From contig JAYKAV010002508.1 of assembly GCA_035582835.1 (NCBI GenBank), forward strand, positions 809,305 through 873,304: a stretch of 64,000 nt of DNA, written 5' to 3'. Below the pieces are notes generated by a model. The model searched no databases. It was not told where the DNA came from and saw nothing but the letters and a program-made list of their open reading frames with translations. Source of the stretch: Phoebastria nigripes (lineage: Eukaryota; Chordata; Aves; Procellariiformes; Diomedeidae). Shown one piece after another: positions 31,301-43,749 of the stretch. Within the stretch, counting starts at the first letter, position 1, and every line of letters begins with the position of its first letter. Both the position numbers and the translations under genes were made by a program.

Positions 31301-34300
31301 AGTTCTCTAAGAATTGATTTACCTCTGTTTTTGGGGAGAAAGCTGCTGTTGTTGTTTATAAGAGTGCTGCAGGAGTGTTTTTAGTTTGTACCATGAAATA
31401 CTGCTTTCATTAAGATGTGAACTGGTTACAAATGGTGTCTCATATCTTGCTGTTTCTCAGGCAACTTACAAAATACTAACTTAACAAAAAGTGTTCTATA
31501 TCAAGCTGGTGCCTACTCTAATGTAATGACAAATGCTATTTTGGGAATACTACGTCTTTGTCAGAGATGTTTCATGTTATCACAATGCATGAGTCTAATA
31601 ACCCACATAAGATTGTAGGATCAGCCCTTGAGGAAGAGGATATAAATTTCATCTTCCCTGCAGACTTGGCCTGTGGACACCTTGCTAAACAATCTATTCC
31701 TTCTCTAGGACATTTCTCGGGGTTGGAACTTCCTGAATACAAAGCATGGTGATGTAGTTAAAAAATAAAAATACTTCAAATTCCCTTTGGTCTTTCCCCT
31801 GAGCACCATATCGTCTTTTTGGACTAGCAATTACCTGATCTCACATATTGTACCTAGTCCAATCATTAAAATAGGAGTCTGATCCAGCGTCTGAAGCTCT
31901 AATGATGCCAAAAGGATACTTTTTCAAGAGCATATGCTCAGAAGTTATTTGAAAGTCTTAATTTTTATTCAAAATAGGAAAAAAGAAATCAAAGCAAGAA
32001 TATTTTAAATGAGCACTCTAAAATTCCAAGTGTGACAGCCTAAATAGTGAAAAAATGCAATGTATATTAACTTTCCAGTAGTTAAATTTGAATTTGCAAT
32101 ACATTTTTATAATAAGAGTATTTTTACGTTTTCTGAAAAAAATGCATTGCCTACTTACTACAATAACTGTGTAGTCCCAGTGGACATGCCACATGTTGGA
32201 TAAAGACCTTTTTCCCGTGCAGCCACAATGTTCTGTAATCTTTTACCTTCCATGTTGTGAAAGTACTCCACAAATGCATAATTTTTAAGGAATTATTTAA
32301 GAATGTCATTTGATTGTGTTCTTTTCTAAGCCTATGTGAAAACTTGTTACCTTCTACCTACCACTAGAACTGCAGTTTCTCTTGAATTTTTTTAAATATC
32401 CATAGCATCATGCCAGGTCACATCAAGTCATTCAGGCTTTCAAGACATAACATAAGCCTACACAATGTGACATGCTTGCTGCATCGTGTCACAAATCTTC
32501 AGAGATATTACAGTTTTTTAAAAAATGAATGTAGATGTTACCATGGCTACAAACCCTCTTTATTCTGTTCAGATTTGAAACATTTTTAAATATTGAGTAA
32601 ACCACTCTTTCCTTTCCAGTAACAACACAGCAAGTGTTTCAAATGTGCTTATTGTCAAGTTCCGCAGATGAAGAAACCTCCAGCATATTTCCATGTTTTT
32701 TTATCAGCTGTAATTTCTCTCCTTGGGATAAGTGTAAAATGTGAAGAAAGGGATTTTGTTGCTATGTAAATAGCAACTAAGAGGACTAAAAAGAAGTGCT
32801 TCTCAGATGCTGTAGATCAGGATGACTCCAGTTTACATTGACAGACTCAGTGGCCTGTGAAGGTCAAGGTGTGTGGGGGTTAGAAAAGCGCAGTGTCTGG
32901 AGAAGGAGGCAGTGCCCTGTGAATGTCAGCTGTCATTCCTGCTCAGTAATTCCGAGTTTCATAATGGTTCTCATTCCTTCCTTAGCGTTAATCACAGAGA
33001 CATTAATGTGGAGCAGCTTGTCAGGAAACCCTCTGCTCTGTCCTTTGGTGAACAGCATGATGAAGAAGCTTCACTTCCCACCAGTGGGGATTTGCTGGTT
33101 TTATCAGTGAAAGTATTTTACCTCCTTCTGCAGGTTCTAATGATGGTGCATTGCAATTCCTATAATGAACAGAAAAGGGTAAAATAGTTACCTTGTGCAA
33201 AATGTCAACTCTATGAACCTGAAGCCAATTTGCCCTCCTGCTTCTATGTAAGGTACTTAGCTGAATGTAGGATTCAGTACACTTGTTCAAATGTGACATT
33301 CCTCTAGTCCAGATTTCTCCCTCTGATGGTGGCCAGCACTGGGTAACCCCAAGGGAAATGAAAAAACTTTGAGGGAGAAGGATGTGGGTTATGATTCCCC
33401 ACTTGTCTTCTCCTGACACCTCACTGTCAGTCTAGCACTGATTTCTACTAAGGAAAGACCTTAAAGCAGGTGATTTAATAAAATTGGAGGGAATCTCTTT
33501 TTGTTTCTCTTAGTTAGTATGCTGCTGTTTTCCCCTTTTACTTCCTCCTCATTTCTTTTTCCTTTCTCTTTTCTGAAGGCAAAGGTTTTTATTTTCAGTA
33601 TTCTGGTGTCCTCCCCTAGCAAGTTCCAAAGTCTGACAGTCTTTCCAAGAAAGCTTGTATGACTCTATTCTGAGCTTGCAGCCAGATGTTGGGAGTTTCA
33701 GAGTCTGGGGAGGAATGTAGCCTGGGAAAATAACCTCTGCAGAAACAAGGTAATTTTCTAAAATCATTTCACCAAAGGGGGACCAGTCACAGTATGTCAC
33801 ACGACACATTGCAGTGACAGACTAGCAGCAGGGGATCTTACTCTTGGCCACAGCATTCTGGGTGAAAAGAAGCCTTTATGTTCTGGTTCCTTATTTCTAT
33901 AGTAAACAAATTATTAAAACTTACCCTTGAGTTGAGACAGTAATTGCTTCTTCGATATTCTCTGAATGTGAAGGGAGCCTGGAAAAATGAGATGTGTAGT
34001 CTCCTACTTAGTCTTGCAACATGATTGCTGTTTTCTAGTGAAGTTGTAGTGTGCCCTTACATTGATCTGAGGAGGCTTCTAAGATGCTGTGGAGGCAGCC
34101 TCTTCTGGGAGACAAATACACAACTGAAAATGACAGACAAAATGTAGATAGCTCTTCCACTGGTTACAACACCTCTTGCTACCATGGTCCAGGCGTACAA
34201 GTGAGCAGGAAAATGCTGGGAGAAAGTGGCATGAGGGTTATATATATTTGAGGACCAGATGTGGACATGCAGCTGCTGGTACTTCCACTTTGCTGATCAC

Positions 34301-35985
34301 AAGAGCAAGGACACATCTGGGATAATCTTCCGTGTGTGTAATTCTGCAAAACGCCGTGGCTGGTCTTACTGGTTTGAAAGGAAGAACAACTTATTTATCT
34401 GTTGCCTTCTTAATTTTTATTTGCTTTTCATTATTTAGACATATTTTTAAGGTAAGGATTGTATTATTGAACAATTGATCTTAGTTTTAGCTAAAATGCA
34501 TCACTTTATGCCACGCTTTCTTTGCTTGCTCTCTTAGTAATGATTTCGAATATTTTCCAAAAGTAATGAATGGGAAATTTGCTGGAATTTGACCAGATGA
34601 TTTAATACTCTTTGTCATAATTATCTAATATCCATATGATGTAGATGTTAAATTTAGGAATTTAAAAAAATTAAATTCTATCATCCTTTCCCCCTGGGGA
34701 TTTTGCACACACTACTGTTTAAGGGCTCTCCACTCAAAAAAAATAATCCTGAAACCCACCTACCCTAGCAATTTGAAATTATTTTCTTTATTGCTAGGAA
34801 AATTGTTAGGACTAATTGCTAGGAANGTAGCAGTTGTCAGGATGGAAGAGCTTGAAGGACAAGTTTTAATAGAAAAACTTCTATATTAGGAACCTTTCTT
34901 CTGTTCTTCCTCATTATCGTCATAAAAATGGAACAAATTTCAGTGATTAAAATGGTTTTTAAAAAAAAACTTCCTTCTCAAACACGCATACAAATGTTGA
35001 TGATCTCAGAGGAGATAAGCCTACTATCTGGCCAACAGCAACTACCTCAGACTTGCATAGTTTTACATATCAAGAGTCAGTCTGCAGTCTCTGAGTCCTG
35101 CAGCTCTCACTTAACTTTTTTGCAATGTATTTTTCCTTTGTATTTTATTCGGTTGTTCCTTCCTGTGGTTAGTAAATTCCTGTGACTAATCCATTTCTTA
35201 GGTGGCTCTTTTTGTAGTCAAACCTCGTTCCCTGGATGAATGAGACTTTGTCTGAATCAGTGGGGGCCGATGGCATCTGAAAAGAAGGTCGATGAAAGTG
35301 ATGCAAGTAGCCAATTTAAAATGGCAAGGAAGGATAACCGATGCTCTGATTTTTCTCCCGTGGCAGTCTCCTCACAGTGGGTTCGAAGGGAACATTTTCA
35401 GTTGGTTTCTGTTCTGTGCCAATTGCATCTCTTTATAATCCATCACCTGAGGCCTTTTAGCTTCTGTAATTTTTACTATCCATTTCAGAGGGAAACCTAG
35501 ATGGGCCAAATTTAATGAAGGCTCTTCTGGAATCTGATTCCTTTCATTTCTTATACCCACTCTATCTGGGTATGAAGGGATTTAAGGTAGTGTAATTTAA
35601 GTATCTGGGAACTGCAGAAAAAGAGAAATGTTATCATCCTCTGTTAAGTAGTTCTTTGGTTTGTGAGCAAAACCTAATTCTGAAAAGAAAGAGCAGAAAG
35701 AAATGAGTTATCTCATTAGACTGTAATCCTCATTGTGGGGCAGCAGGAGAACCTCTCCCACACAGCAGTTCAGTCACTCCTTCGGGGTTCCAGTTTCCCA
35801 TAAGGCGTCATACCGGCTCATACCCTCTATGTGACAGGCTCACCTGTATGATATTGTGTGCAACTTCCTTGAAANGTATTGATGATGTGTGCCTCTCTGT
35901 GCGTGTCTGTGAACAGGTGGATGGCATAATTGGGGGTAGGGTGAGAAAATCTTTGGGAATTTACCTTTGCTTGGTCATTTCCAGA
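25343..35985. other. Ten-kilobase non-coding stretch
   Basis: No gene or repeat family was recognised. Small points: a 10-bp exact tandem duplication (CGAATACTTA twice, 25951-25970); a G/T-rich simple tract at 26660-26742; a 170-codon minus-strand frame at 27245-27757 without motifs; and a patch at about 30898-31150 that keeps five CpGs and is open on both strands. Ns at 34826 and 35876. It is probably intron or intergenic. Confidence 0.45.
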
Positions 35986-35989
35986 ATTC

Positions 35990-37070
35990 CAGAAATCAGG
36001 TTTTTTCTGCCCGTTGTCAGGGAGCAGCAAGGCAGGCTGCTCCATGAGGGAAGGGGACCTGAGAGACGTGGCAAGTAGAGAGACAGGAGTAGCACCCTCA
36101 TCGACAAGGGCACAGTCCNGCTAATCCAAACAAGAAGATCAGAGAGGACCCGTGATGATAACCAAGATTCTTGGGTCAGCCAAGAATCCCGTGATCTCCC
36201 AGCAGGTCTGTAGCAATGAGGCAGGTCTGAGATCAAGCCAGCGAGTCGAGTCAGTGATTGAGGACTGGCAGGGGGACGAGACAGGGCACAGACGTAGCCA
36301 CCATGCAGCTGCAGCCAGCCAAACTCCCGGCAGCAGGGCAACACTCTGAGCTCTGGCACTAGTTTGCTGTGTATCATGCTTGCAATGCAAGTGCCAGCCA
36401 CGAATGAAGCTTCACTGCGGCATGCAGGACAGCAAGTCATGCAGGCTCATACTCACAGGACCTACCTCTGGGCACCCAATTGAGGTGGTTAGTTATGGGG
36501 GCCCTGAGCACACTAATAGGCTTTCATTGCCCTGACCAGCCTGGCCTGGAGCCTCCACCCATGCACCCTCTGCTCATTGCCGCANGAGCTCCATGTGAGC
36601 TCTGGCCTGGGCACCCAGCTACGGCTTTAGCTATGTTATAGGTGTGCCAACACCCAGCCCTGTCCTACTGAGTGGATTTTCAGGACTGACCTTGGACTTG
36701 ATTTGTTTACCATGTCTGATGATCACAGGACTGTCAATGGAACCTGTTGCTATCACCGCCCTGCTATGCTCACCTTTCTCAGGCCCTGTGGGACTGTGCC
36801 CTGGTCAGTGACGGCTCTGCATCTGCCTACGTTGTGGTCACCCTTGGTTTCTGGGTTGCTTTCCTTCGTAGAGCAGCCCTGTTCCTGTTGCTCCCTGATA
36901 CTACCTTGGGAGGTCTGGTGCCTTTAGACCACTTCTTCAGTCACTGCTGGGAGAGACAGGCACATGCAGAGGCAGTTCTGTTCTCAGGTGGGTTTGAATG
37001 GTACTNGGGGGTGCCTTTATTCCTCCTGCCCCTGCAGAGGACACCTAGGAAGGCTGGGCCCCCAAACTAG
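35990..37070. other. Unclassified GC-richer block, possible old dispersed element
   Basis: This block is visibly richer in G+C and CpG than either flank, and an N falls in or beside it at 35876, 36119, 36586 and 37006. Frames here are long on both strands (minus 35961-36440, 159 codons; plus 36747-37070, 107 codons), but composition alone explains this. The second half has repeated Pro/Leu-type phrases such as CCTGACCAGCCTGGCCTGGA and GGACTTGATTTGTTTACCAT, which feel like a repeat family I cannot name. No TG...CA ends or target-site duplication were found. Confidence 0.35.
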
Positions 37071-39490
37071 GTAGTATGAATAGCATGCACAGAGTGGATG
37101 GAGTACACTGGCAGGAAACCTCATGTGAATGCTATGATAAACAGGCATGCTGCTTTTGAGAGGATGAAAAGAAAAACTAAGAGAAAGGGATGAGGAGAAC
37201 AAAATGGTAGAATAATCTAGGAAGGGCAAGTGTTGAATGGAGCTGAACTGAAAACATTACAAAGAGAATGCACCACAAGAGCTGGAAATTGCCAACCAGC
37301 ACAGGATTGAGAAAGTCCAACCACAGACATGATAAATGATAAACCTTTCTGTGGTTGCTTCTATCATTGTATATGAGCACCATGTCACTGTGTCTGAGCC
37401 CTTTTTCTGCAAATTTCATCTCAGGCCAAATGGCACATGTTTTATGCTCAGGCCAGAGGAGGTACCATTCATGTCCTCATTGGTCTGCGGAAGCCTTCCT
37501 TACTTAAACAACAAAAAATAATCCTGGTGGGAACTCCCACCCAGAAGTGCTGTGGCTGCTTCTGCATCTACTTCTGCCACATCAATCCTGTGTTCTGAAT
37601 CCCTAGCTGTGAAAAGATATTCCTGCCCTCTGTGCTTGTCTGGCTTCTTACTGGGACACAAAGTCATCCTCTGCAGTAGAGTCAGTGTAAGGATAGGAGA
37701 GAAGAATCCACAGTGTGAATATGTTCACATCCATTGGCAGGTGGAAGGTGATGGGGAAAGGCTAGTCTCAATAAAAAGAATAGCTGGGCTTTGGTATCGC
37801 TGGGCTTTTTCAGCATGATTTCCCACTGGTGGGATCCTGGAGCACAAGAGCTATGAGGTGTCCCGTTCACAGGAAAGGCATAGGCCAGCCCCCCTTTCCC
37901 ATATGATGATGTGTTTCACTCATGGACTGGCTGACCCCAGAAACTTGTTTGGTTCAATTTGGCCACAGCAAGGTTACACATGTTGTTTAATATAAGAAAT
38001 AAGTAGCCTTGCCAGTGCTTTTTAAAGGCCTGGCAATAGCACATGGAGGGGGTTTTATTACTCTGCAGAGTGGTTCTTCTGAGTAAAATGCAAACGGAGC
38101 CAAAGCTTCACGTTTCTCAAGAGGGACCTAATGCCTAAAGGGTCTGTTTTGCTAACACTCCGCTGACTGACGACTGTACATTTCTAAATGAGAGCTACTT
38201 TAAAGGCACTGCACTCATTACAAGGTGCTCCAAGTATGATATCAGTGCTATGGATTGGATTCTGGCAGTCATTTGCCTCTAATCCCTTAGTCAGCCAATG
38301 ATGTAGAAAGGGGATCATTTGGTGGGGTAGACTTGTGGGTCCAAGCTTCACAGGTTGAATTTTGACTAGAGACTAATCCTGGGCTATTGTGAAAACTGTG
38401 ATCTGACTTCACCATGCTCTAGACTGTGCTGTAAATCCACTGCTCTTCTAACAGTGATCAGACAGCTTTGGCTTTTCCTGAAGAGCTAACGATGGTGCTC
38501 TGGGGAGAGGCAGAGTCACGTCTCTAAAGCTTTACTGGTGGATGGTGCCTTCAGTTCCCATTAAGGTGAGCGGGAGCATCTGTGGCTCCCCTTCCTCAGA
38601 ATAGCACCATGTAAAAGCAGGGTGCTGGTTAGCTGTTCTTTCATGCAGCAGCGCATTGGCCACTAATACCAGCAGGCAAAGAGACTAACTGATGGATGGT
38701 GAGAGTCTCGGTCTCCTTTGAAACAATGTGCTGTGGAAAACTTGGACATAGCTGTAAAGCAATTTTAAGGCAAGTGGATGCTTGTCTATCCGAGCAAACT
38801 GTCCCCTATCCAGACAATCACAGCGGATTACAGCCACTGCACAGGAGCTGTTGAGTGGTTTATAACTAATACAAGTGGCTGCAGGGCAAATGCTCCCTTT
38901 GCAAACATGAGTCTGAGCCAAGGGAAGAGGTCAGGCTGAAGCAGCTTGCCATAAAATCAGGATGCTGCAAAGGTGGTTTTAAGTTAAACCTTTTAAACTG
39001 AAACTTAAAAAACATTTTACTTTCCACCAGGGTTTGAATTCCTGGTTCTAGCTTAAAGTCTGGCCCTTGTAACATTTGTTGCCTCTTTTTATTTGAAGTT
39101 TTTTTTGCCATGTGCATGTGCTTTTAAGCTTCCATATGAGATCCCAACATACAAACAAATGAGTAAAACCCAAGTATTATTTGTTAGCTAATACCTGCTC
39201 TTGGATATGTGAGGGCTGACTCCACTGAAAACAGTGGTGCAACATCTGTGCCTCTGATGTACTCATGCAGAGCACTTCGTGCAAACAAAAATAGCAGATG
39301 ACAACAGCAGAATTGTGCTGCTGAGCTCTTACTTAGAAATCAAACTCCTTCAGGTGATTTAATGGTAGTGACAAAAGCTGTGTCAAATGATTTCCTTGTT
39401 TATCTGATAGCATCTAGATACGTCAGATATTAGAGCTCCATTGTGCTAGGCTCAGTGCTTATATATGACAATAAATATTCCTTGCCCCAG
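37071..39490. other. Non-coding stretch, nothing recognised
   Basis: Ordinary CpG-poor sequence with only short chance frames. Confidence 0.45.
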
Positions 39491-39634
39491 AGCTCTTGCT
39501 GTGTGAATGTACAGTGAGAGACAAACTGACAGGAGGACTGCATGGTAGCTGTGAACTGATTAAGATTAGTCTAATGAGCAGCAGCCATGGCACACCAGCT
39601 GTCTGTCCTGTGTTTAGAAAGGATAGAGCAGGAG
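39491..39634 (+). CDS. Candidate symmetric (phase 1-1) internal exon
   Basis: Product not recognised. CCTTGCCCCAG ends at 39490, and a consensus donor GAG|GTAAGTC begins at 39635. The 144-nt interval has one frame open throughout: two bases, 47 codons, one base, that is phase 1 in and phase 1 out. That is the usual symmetry of extracellular module exons. The predicted peptide has four Cys (LLCECTVRDK..., GSCEL, AVCPVF) but matches no module I know. A second frame begins at a good Kozak start, GCAGCCATGG (ATG at 39587), and stays open 16 codons to the same donor, so a first coding exon is an alternative reading. The acceptor tract is short. Confidence 0.25.
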
Positions 39635-40730
39635 GTAAGTCTTAAAGAGATATGTGAAGAAAGATGTGGCAGTGGATTTTCACATTATGACTGGAAGCTT
39701 TTCCCATACATAGAAGATAGAATAAAAAATGAAAGGGTGAGCATGAAGAAAATCTAACAGACAGTCAACAAAGGCAGGACTCAATATCCGCTGTGCAACC
39801 CATAATTGCAGATTTGTTATCTGTATTTCTTCCTTTTTGACCATAGTAAATTATTCTGGATCTCATTTTCTTTGAATGTAACATACACATCCACCAAATA
39901 CTTCAGCCAAATAATTTCCAGCCCCTGGATTGTTTGTGAACTGTTAGTTTCTTTGCTTTGCTCTTCCTCCTAAATTGCATGCCATTTTTTATCTTAATTA
40001 CATGAGTGAAGGAGGTTAAATAGAACAGCAGATAGCCACTGATGAACCTTCCAGAGTGGCTTTTGTTATACTAAGTATTCTGAGGTGCATGAGATTTCCA
40101 TTAATAAAGACCAAAGTGTCTGTATAACCAATTAAAAAAATATTTGTATTCCTCTAATCTCTGTGGGCTGATTAAAATCCTCCTCAACTTCTTCTTTCAT
40201 TTACGGAAAAATGTATGCTATCCAACTAGCAGAGCTTGTAATAACTGTATGTCCTCTCTAAATTGTGCATACATATCCTCTGTGCTAGAAGTCTCCCAAA
40301 ACATTCAGCTACGAACAGCACAAAAGTTAATCTAGGATGATATCCAGTATGAAGGGAAACAGACTCTTGGCCTGTACAAGTGAGGGGTCAGCTGTCACAT
40401 ATCATGGTCAAGTCCACCAGTCCCCTGTTCCTATAGCAATGTGACTGGTGCGATGCCAGAGTTCAGGTCTTGAGATACTTCGTTGCTTTGGTAACTACAG
40501 CTTATTTTCATGCCAAAATATGTGGGCTTTAGCCAGCGGGACAGTCTGTGTTCTGCCACTAGCAAGTTTCCTTGCAATAAAAATAAACTCTGCTGCTAGT
40601 TCATCAAATGGATTAGTTTCTGCCTCTATTATCAGTTTTTTTCAGGCCTCTGGCATGACTAGCTTTAACCTTCTGGTGGTGCTTTTGTGTCCCCCAGTAT
40701 TTGTCTTCTGTGGTAGTTTGGACAGGATAA

Positions 40731-40750
40731 ATTTGTTTGTTTGTTTGTTT
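40731..40750. repeat. (TTTG)n microsatellite
   Basis: About four and a half uninterrupted TTTG units. Confidence 0.85.
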
Positions 40751-41273
40751 CCTTTTTCTCAAATAAATTGGTAAACGTGTAAATTGGCATTCTTTTTTGT
40801 TTTGTTTTCTTTAAGTGCTTCACATCCCAGTTTCAGTTTCTGCTCTTCTTTCTGGTTCTTTTTCCTCTTGTTGGGGAAGTGGTATGACTGGAGTGCTCTG
40901 CTGGCACCTGTGGCCAGTATTTTATAGGGTTTTAGGGAGTGATGGGGAAAAGGAACATATCTGGCTTCTGTTCTTGGGAGGGAATATGATGTGGAGTTGT
41001 ATGAGTTGCAGATGGTACAGGGAAGTTTTTGCTTTATCAGCTGGGGAAGAAAGTGGGATTCTGTGTTTTATGGCAAAGATTTTAGTGGGAAAAAAGTGGT
41101 ATTCTCCCTCACATCCCCCTGTTTGCCCTATAAGCATGTGGAGAACAAGCAGAGAGGGAGTGAGGGTGAGGATATTTGTGCTTGTGCACATAAAAGCTAC
41201 AGTTAACTCTGTGCTCTTCTTGATGAAGTACAGGAACAGCCAAACATTATCACATGAAAAATTATTATAGTTT

Positions 41274-41299
41274 CTTTTTATTATTATTATTATTATTAT
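41274..41299. repeat. (ATT)n microsatellite
   Basis: About eight uninterrupted TTA/ATT units after a T-rich lead. Confidence 0.85.
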
Positions 41300-42754
41300 C
41301 AGAGCTTCTCTCAAAGCCATTCTAAGTACAAGTATTTAAACATTAGACTTTTTAAAAAGAATGAAGAAAAAGATCTGGAAACAATTTGTTTTCATTCTGC
41401 CCAGGGTTGTAAACTTAATAAGACAAGGCCTCCTTTTGCCCTCTTTACTGATCTTGACAAGTACTTGAATGAATGTAGAATCACGTTGCTAACAAACATC
41501 GTCATGCCATGGCCCTGGCCTCTTCTCCGTGCTTACTAACCCCATCCGTCCTGTAACAGCCTGCTTCTGAAATGGACTGTGAGGACTTGTGCAAATGGTG
41601 GGAAATTTTTGTGCACTCTGTTGGCCTGTACCCACCTTTCACATGAGCCCAGGGGCTTTTTATGACTTGACTTCAAAAATTCTTCAGGCTCAGTGGATCT
41701 TCTGCTGGAGCTTGTAAGGTCTGACATAAGGTATATGGCTTTTCACCCCCTCAGCAAGGTATCTTTGGAGCCTCAGTAGCTTGTACCTTAATCATGCATT
41801 TCATGCAACTGACAGGTTTTGCACATGTCATTTAAGAACTGTTTAGGTGAAGACTATTCAAAGGTGGGCAAAATGGTCTACAGCAGAGGCTATCATGGTN
41901 TTTGAAGAGCTTGTAACTGACTGACCCTTTACAACTCCTGTAAATACTCTTTGGACTGCGAAAGCATTTGGGTAATAGACAACCATTTGGTTGTGAATGT
42001 CCATGGAGAATCGTGGCTTTGTATGAGAAAGAATATCTGTGTGCCTAATAGAGTCAGGTAGGACAGGGTTGTGAGCCATCTGTGTTCAAATCAGCCTGCC
42101 CAGCTCTGTAAGTGCAGGCATGACTTGTGCTTATCTCTGCTACTGTACATCACCTGACTCACCAAAAATGTGAACCATGGGTTTGCTGGGAGGTGACCTT
42201 CAAAATGTGTTGTACAACTTTCCTTTCCTTAAGAAGGGTCAGTGCTAGTCCTAAGCAGCTTGGCTGTGGTGCTGTTAATTAAGTAGCTGTCACTGATTTA
42301 AAGGATGAATCAGCAGGGGCTTCATTCGTTGCTGGCTGAAAGCATCAAAGCAGCCAGTAAAGCTGCCAGAATGTGTTTATTCTTACATATTCCTACACTG
42401 TCCCCTACACGTGACACAATTTTGTGTGGGGCTGAAAGAAGTCTGGCTCCACGAAGCTGACATGAAATGTCAATGCTGCAGACCATTTCTGACATGCATG
42501 AGCTTATACTAATCCAACTTAAGGTTTAGGCAGACCCAGTCATTCATAAGTCCATCAGTCACCCACCCCCCCATGTGTGCTCTGAGCCTCTGGAACACGC
42601 AGGGCCATCTGTTGTTTTAATGGAGGATTAATTTCTAGGAAACTCCAGTGTCTAGTATCAAAGCTGACATGCTTACATACATGTTTAGCCAATTTTTTTT
42701 ATATTTTTATTCTGGGCAATAGTTGAATCTCACTCAAGATAAACAACACACATA

Positions 42755-43598
42755 TCTTGAGATTGGGCTCTGCAGAGGGACCTGGACAGGCTGGATCGAT
42801 GGGCTGAGGCCAACTGCGTGAGGTTCAACAAGGCCACGTGCCGGGTCCTGCACTTCGGCCACCACAACCCCATGCAACGCTACAGGCTGGGGGAAGAGTG
42901 GCTGGAAAGCTGCCTGGCAGAAAAGGACCTGGGGGTGCTGGCTGACAGCCGGCTGAATATGAGCCAGCAGTGTGCCCAGGTGGCCAAGAAGGCCAACGGC
43001 ATCCTGGCCTGTATCAGAAATAGTGTGGCCAGCAGGANTAGGGAAGTGATNGTGCCCCTGTACTCNGCACTNGTGAGGCCNCACCTNGAATACTGTGTTC
43101 AGTTTTGGGCCCCTCACTACAAGAAGGACATTGAGGTGCTGGAGCGTGTCCAGAGGAGGGCAACGAAGCTGGTGAAGGGTCTGGAGAACAAGTCTTATGA
43201 GGAGCGGCTGAGGGAACTGGGACTGTTTAGCCTGGAGAAGAGGAGGCTGAGGGGAGACCTTATTGTGCTCTACAACTACCTGAAAGGAGGTTGCAGCAAG
43301 GTGGGTGTTGGTCTCTTCTCCCAAGTAACAAGCGATAGGACAAGAGGAAATGGCCTCAAGTTGCGCCAAGGGAGGTTTAGGTTGGACATTAGGAAAAATT
43401 TCTTTACTGAAAGAGTGGTTAAACATTGGAACAGGCTGCCCAGGGAAGTGGTTGAGTCACCATTGCTGCAAGTATTTAAAAGACGTGTAGATGAGGCGCT
43501 TAGGGACATGGTTTAGTGGGCATGATGGTGTTGGGTTGACGGTTGGACTCGATGATCTTAGAGATCTTTTCCAACCTTAATGATTCTATGGTTCTATG
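42755..43598 (+). mobile_element. Young 5'-truncated CR1 LINE
   Basis: An 844-bp 3' segment of a chicken-repeat-1 LINE. It carries the end of ORF2, a stop at 43514-43516, a short 3' UTR with GGTTGGACTCGATGATCTTA and CTTTTCCAACC, and the family's terminal units GATTCTATG and GTTCTATG. The 5' break at about 42755 is typical of CR1 reverse-transcription truncation. The nearly open frame and consensus-like 3' end make this the youngest CR1 in the window. Six Ns cluster at 43038-43087. No flanking duplication was seen, which is usual for CR1. Confidence 0.95.
42761..43516 (+). pseudogene. CR1 ORF2 C-terminal fragment (reverse transcriptase end)
   Basis: The frame is open from 42761 (TGA at 42758-42760) for 251 codons to TAG, with no internal stop apart from codons hidden by N. 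In order it shows [15 protein letters not shown] and [11 protein letters not shown] (end of the RT palm/thumb region), [61 protein letters not shown] and [15 protein letters not shown]. These are the conserved blocks of the CR1 ORF2 tail. The endonuclease and the RT catalytic Asp-Asp motif are missing because the copy is 5' truncated, so no active protein can be made. There is no proper start codon; GTG at 42818 is simply a Val codon. Confidence 0.9.
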
Positions 43599-43610
43599 TG
43601 CAGTTTTCAG

Positions 43611-43749
43611 AGCAATACAGCCAGGTTTGCTAAATCCTGTGACTCCAGGTGAAGGCTTTGTCACTTACTGTCCTGGTCCTGTAGATGTTTATGGAGGTGA
43701 TCAGGTATTGTGTCCTCCTGAGGAAGAAAAACAATGCAAAAGAGAGGTA
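43611..43749 (+). other. Candidate exon abutting the CR1 3' end
   Basis: Twelve bases after the CR1 tail, TGCAGTTTTCAG ends at 43610. The frame is open through 43749, where a weak donor GTAATA begins. The predicted residues include GLLNPVTPGEGFVTYCPGP and LCPPEEEKQCKRE. The acceptor's pyrimidine stretch is partly made of CR1 TTCTATG units. This may be a CR1-assisted exon or an old exon disturbed by the insertion; equally it may be chance. Confidence 0.15.

Larger units (their letters stand above)
39635..42754. other. Non-coding stretch with simple repeats
   Basis: Holds (TTTG)n at 40731-40750 and (ATT)n at about 41274-41299. A 151-codon plus frame at 40815-41270 overlaps a 132-codon minus frame, shows no domain, and looks like chance. 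N at 41900. Confidence 0.45.

Noticed and set aside
35390..35398. GGGTTCGAAGG, resembling a tRNA T-loop
   Set aside because: No accompanying acceptor stem, D arm or anticodon arm.
35961..36440. 159-codon minus-strand open frame
   Set aside because: It follows the GC-richer block, where stop codons are rarer, includes an N, and has no family features.
40815..41270. 151-codon plus-strand open frame
   Set aside because: Overlaps long frames in another plus frame and on the minus strand; no domain and no conserved-looking composition.
42734..43426. 230-codon minus-strand open frame across the CR1
   Set aside because: It is the complement of the CR1 ORF2 frame, which matches the known family on the plus strand.
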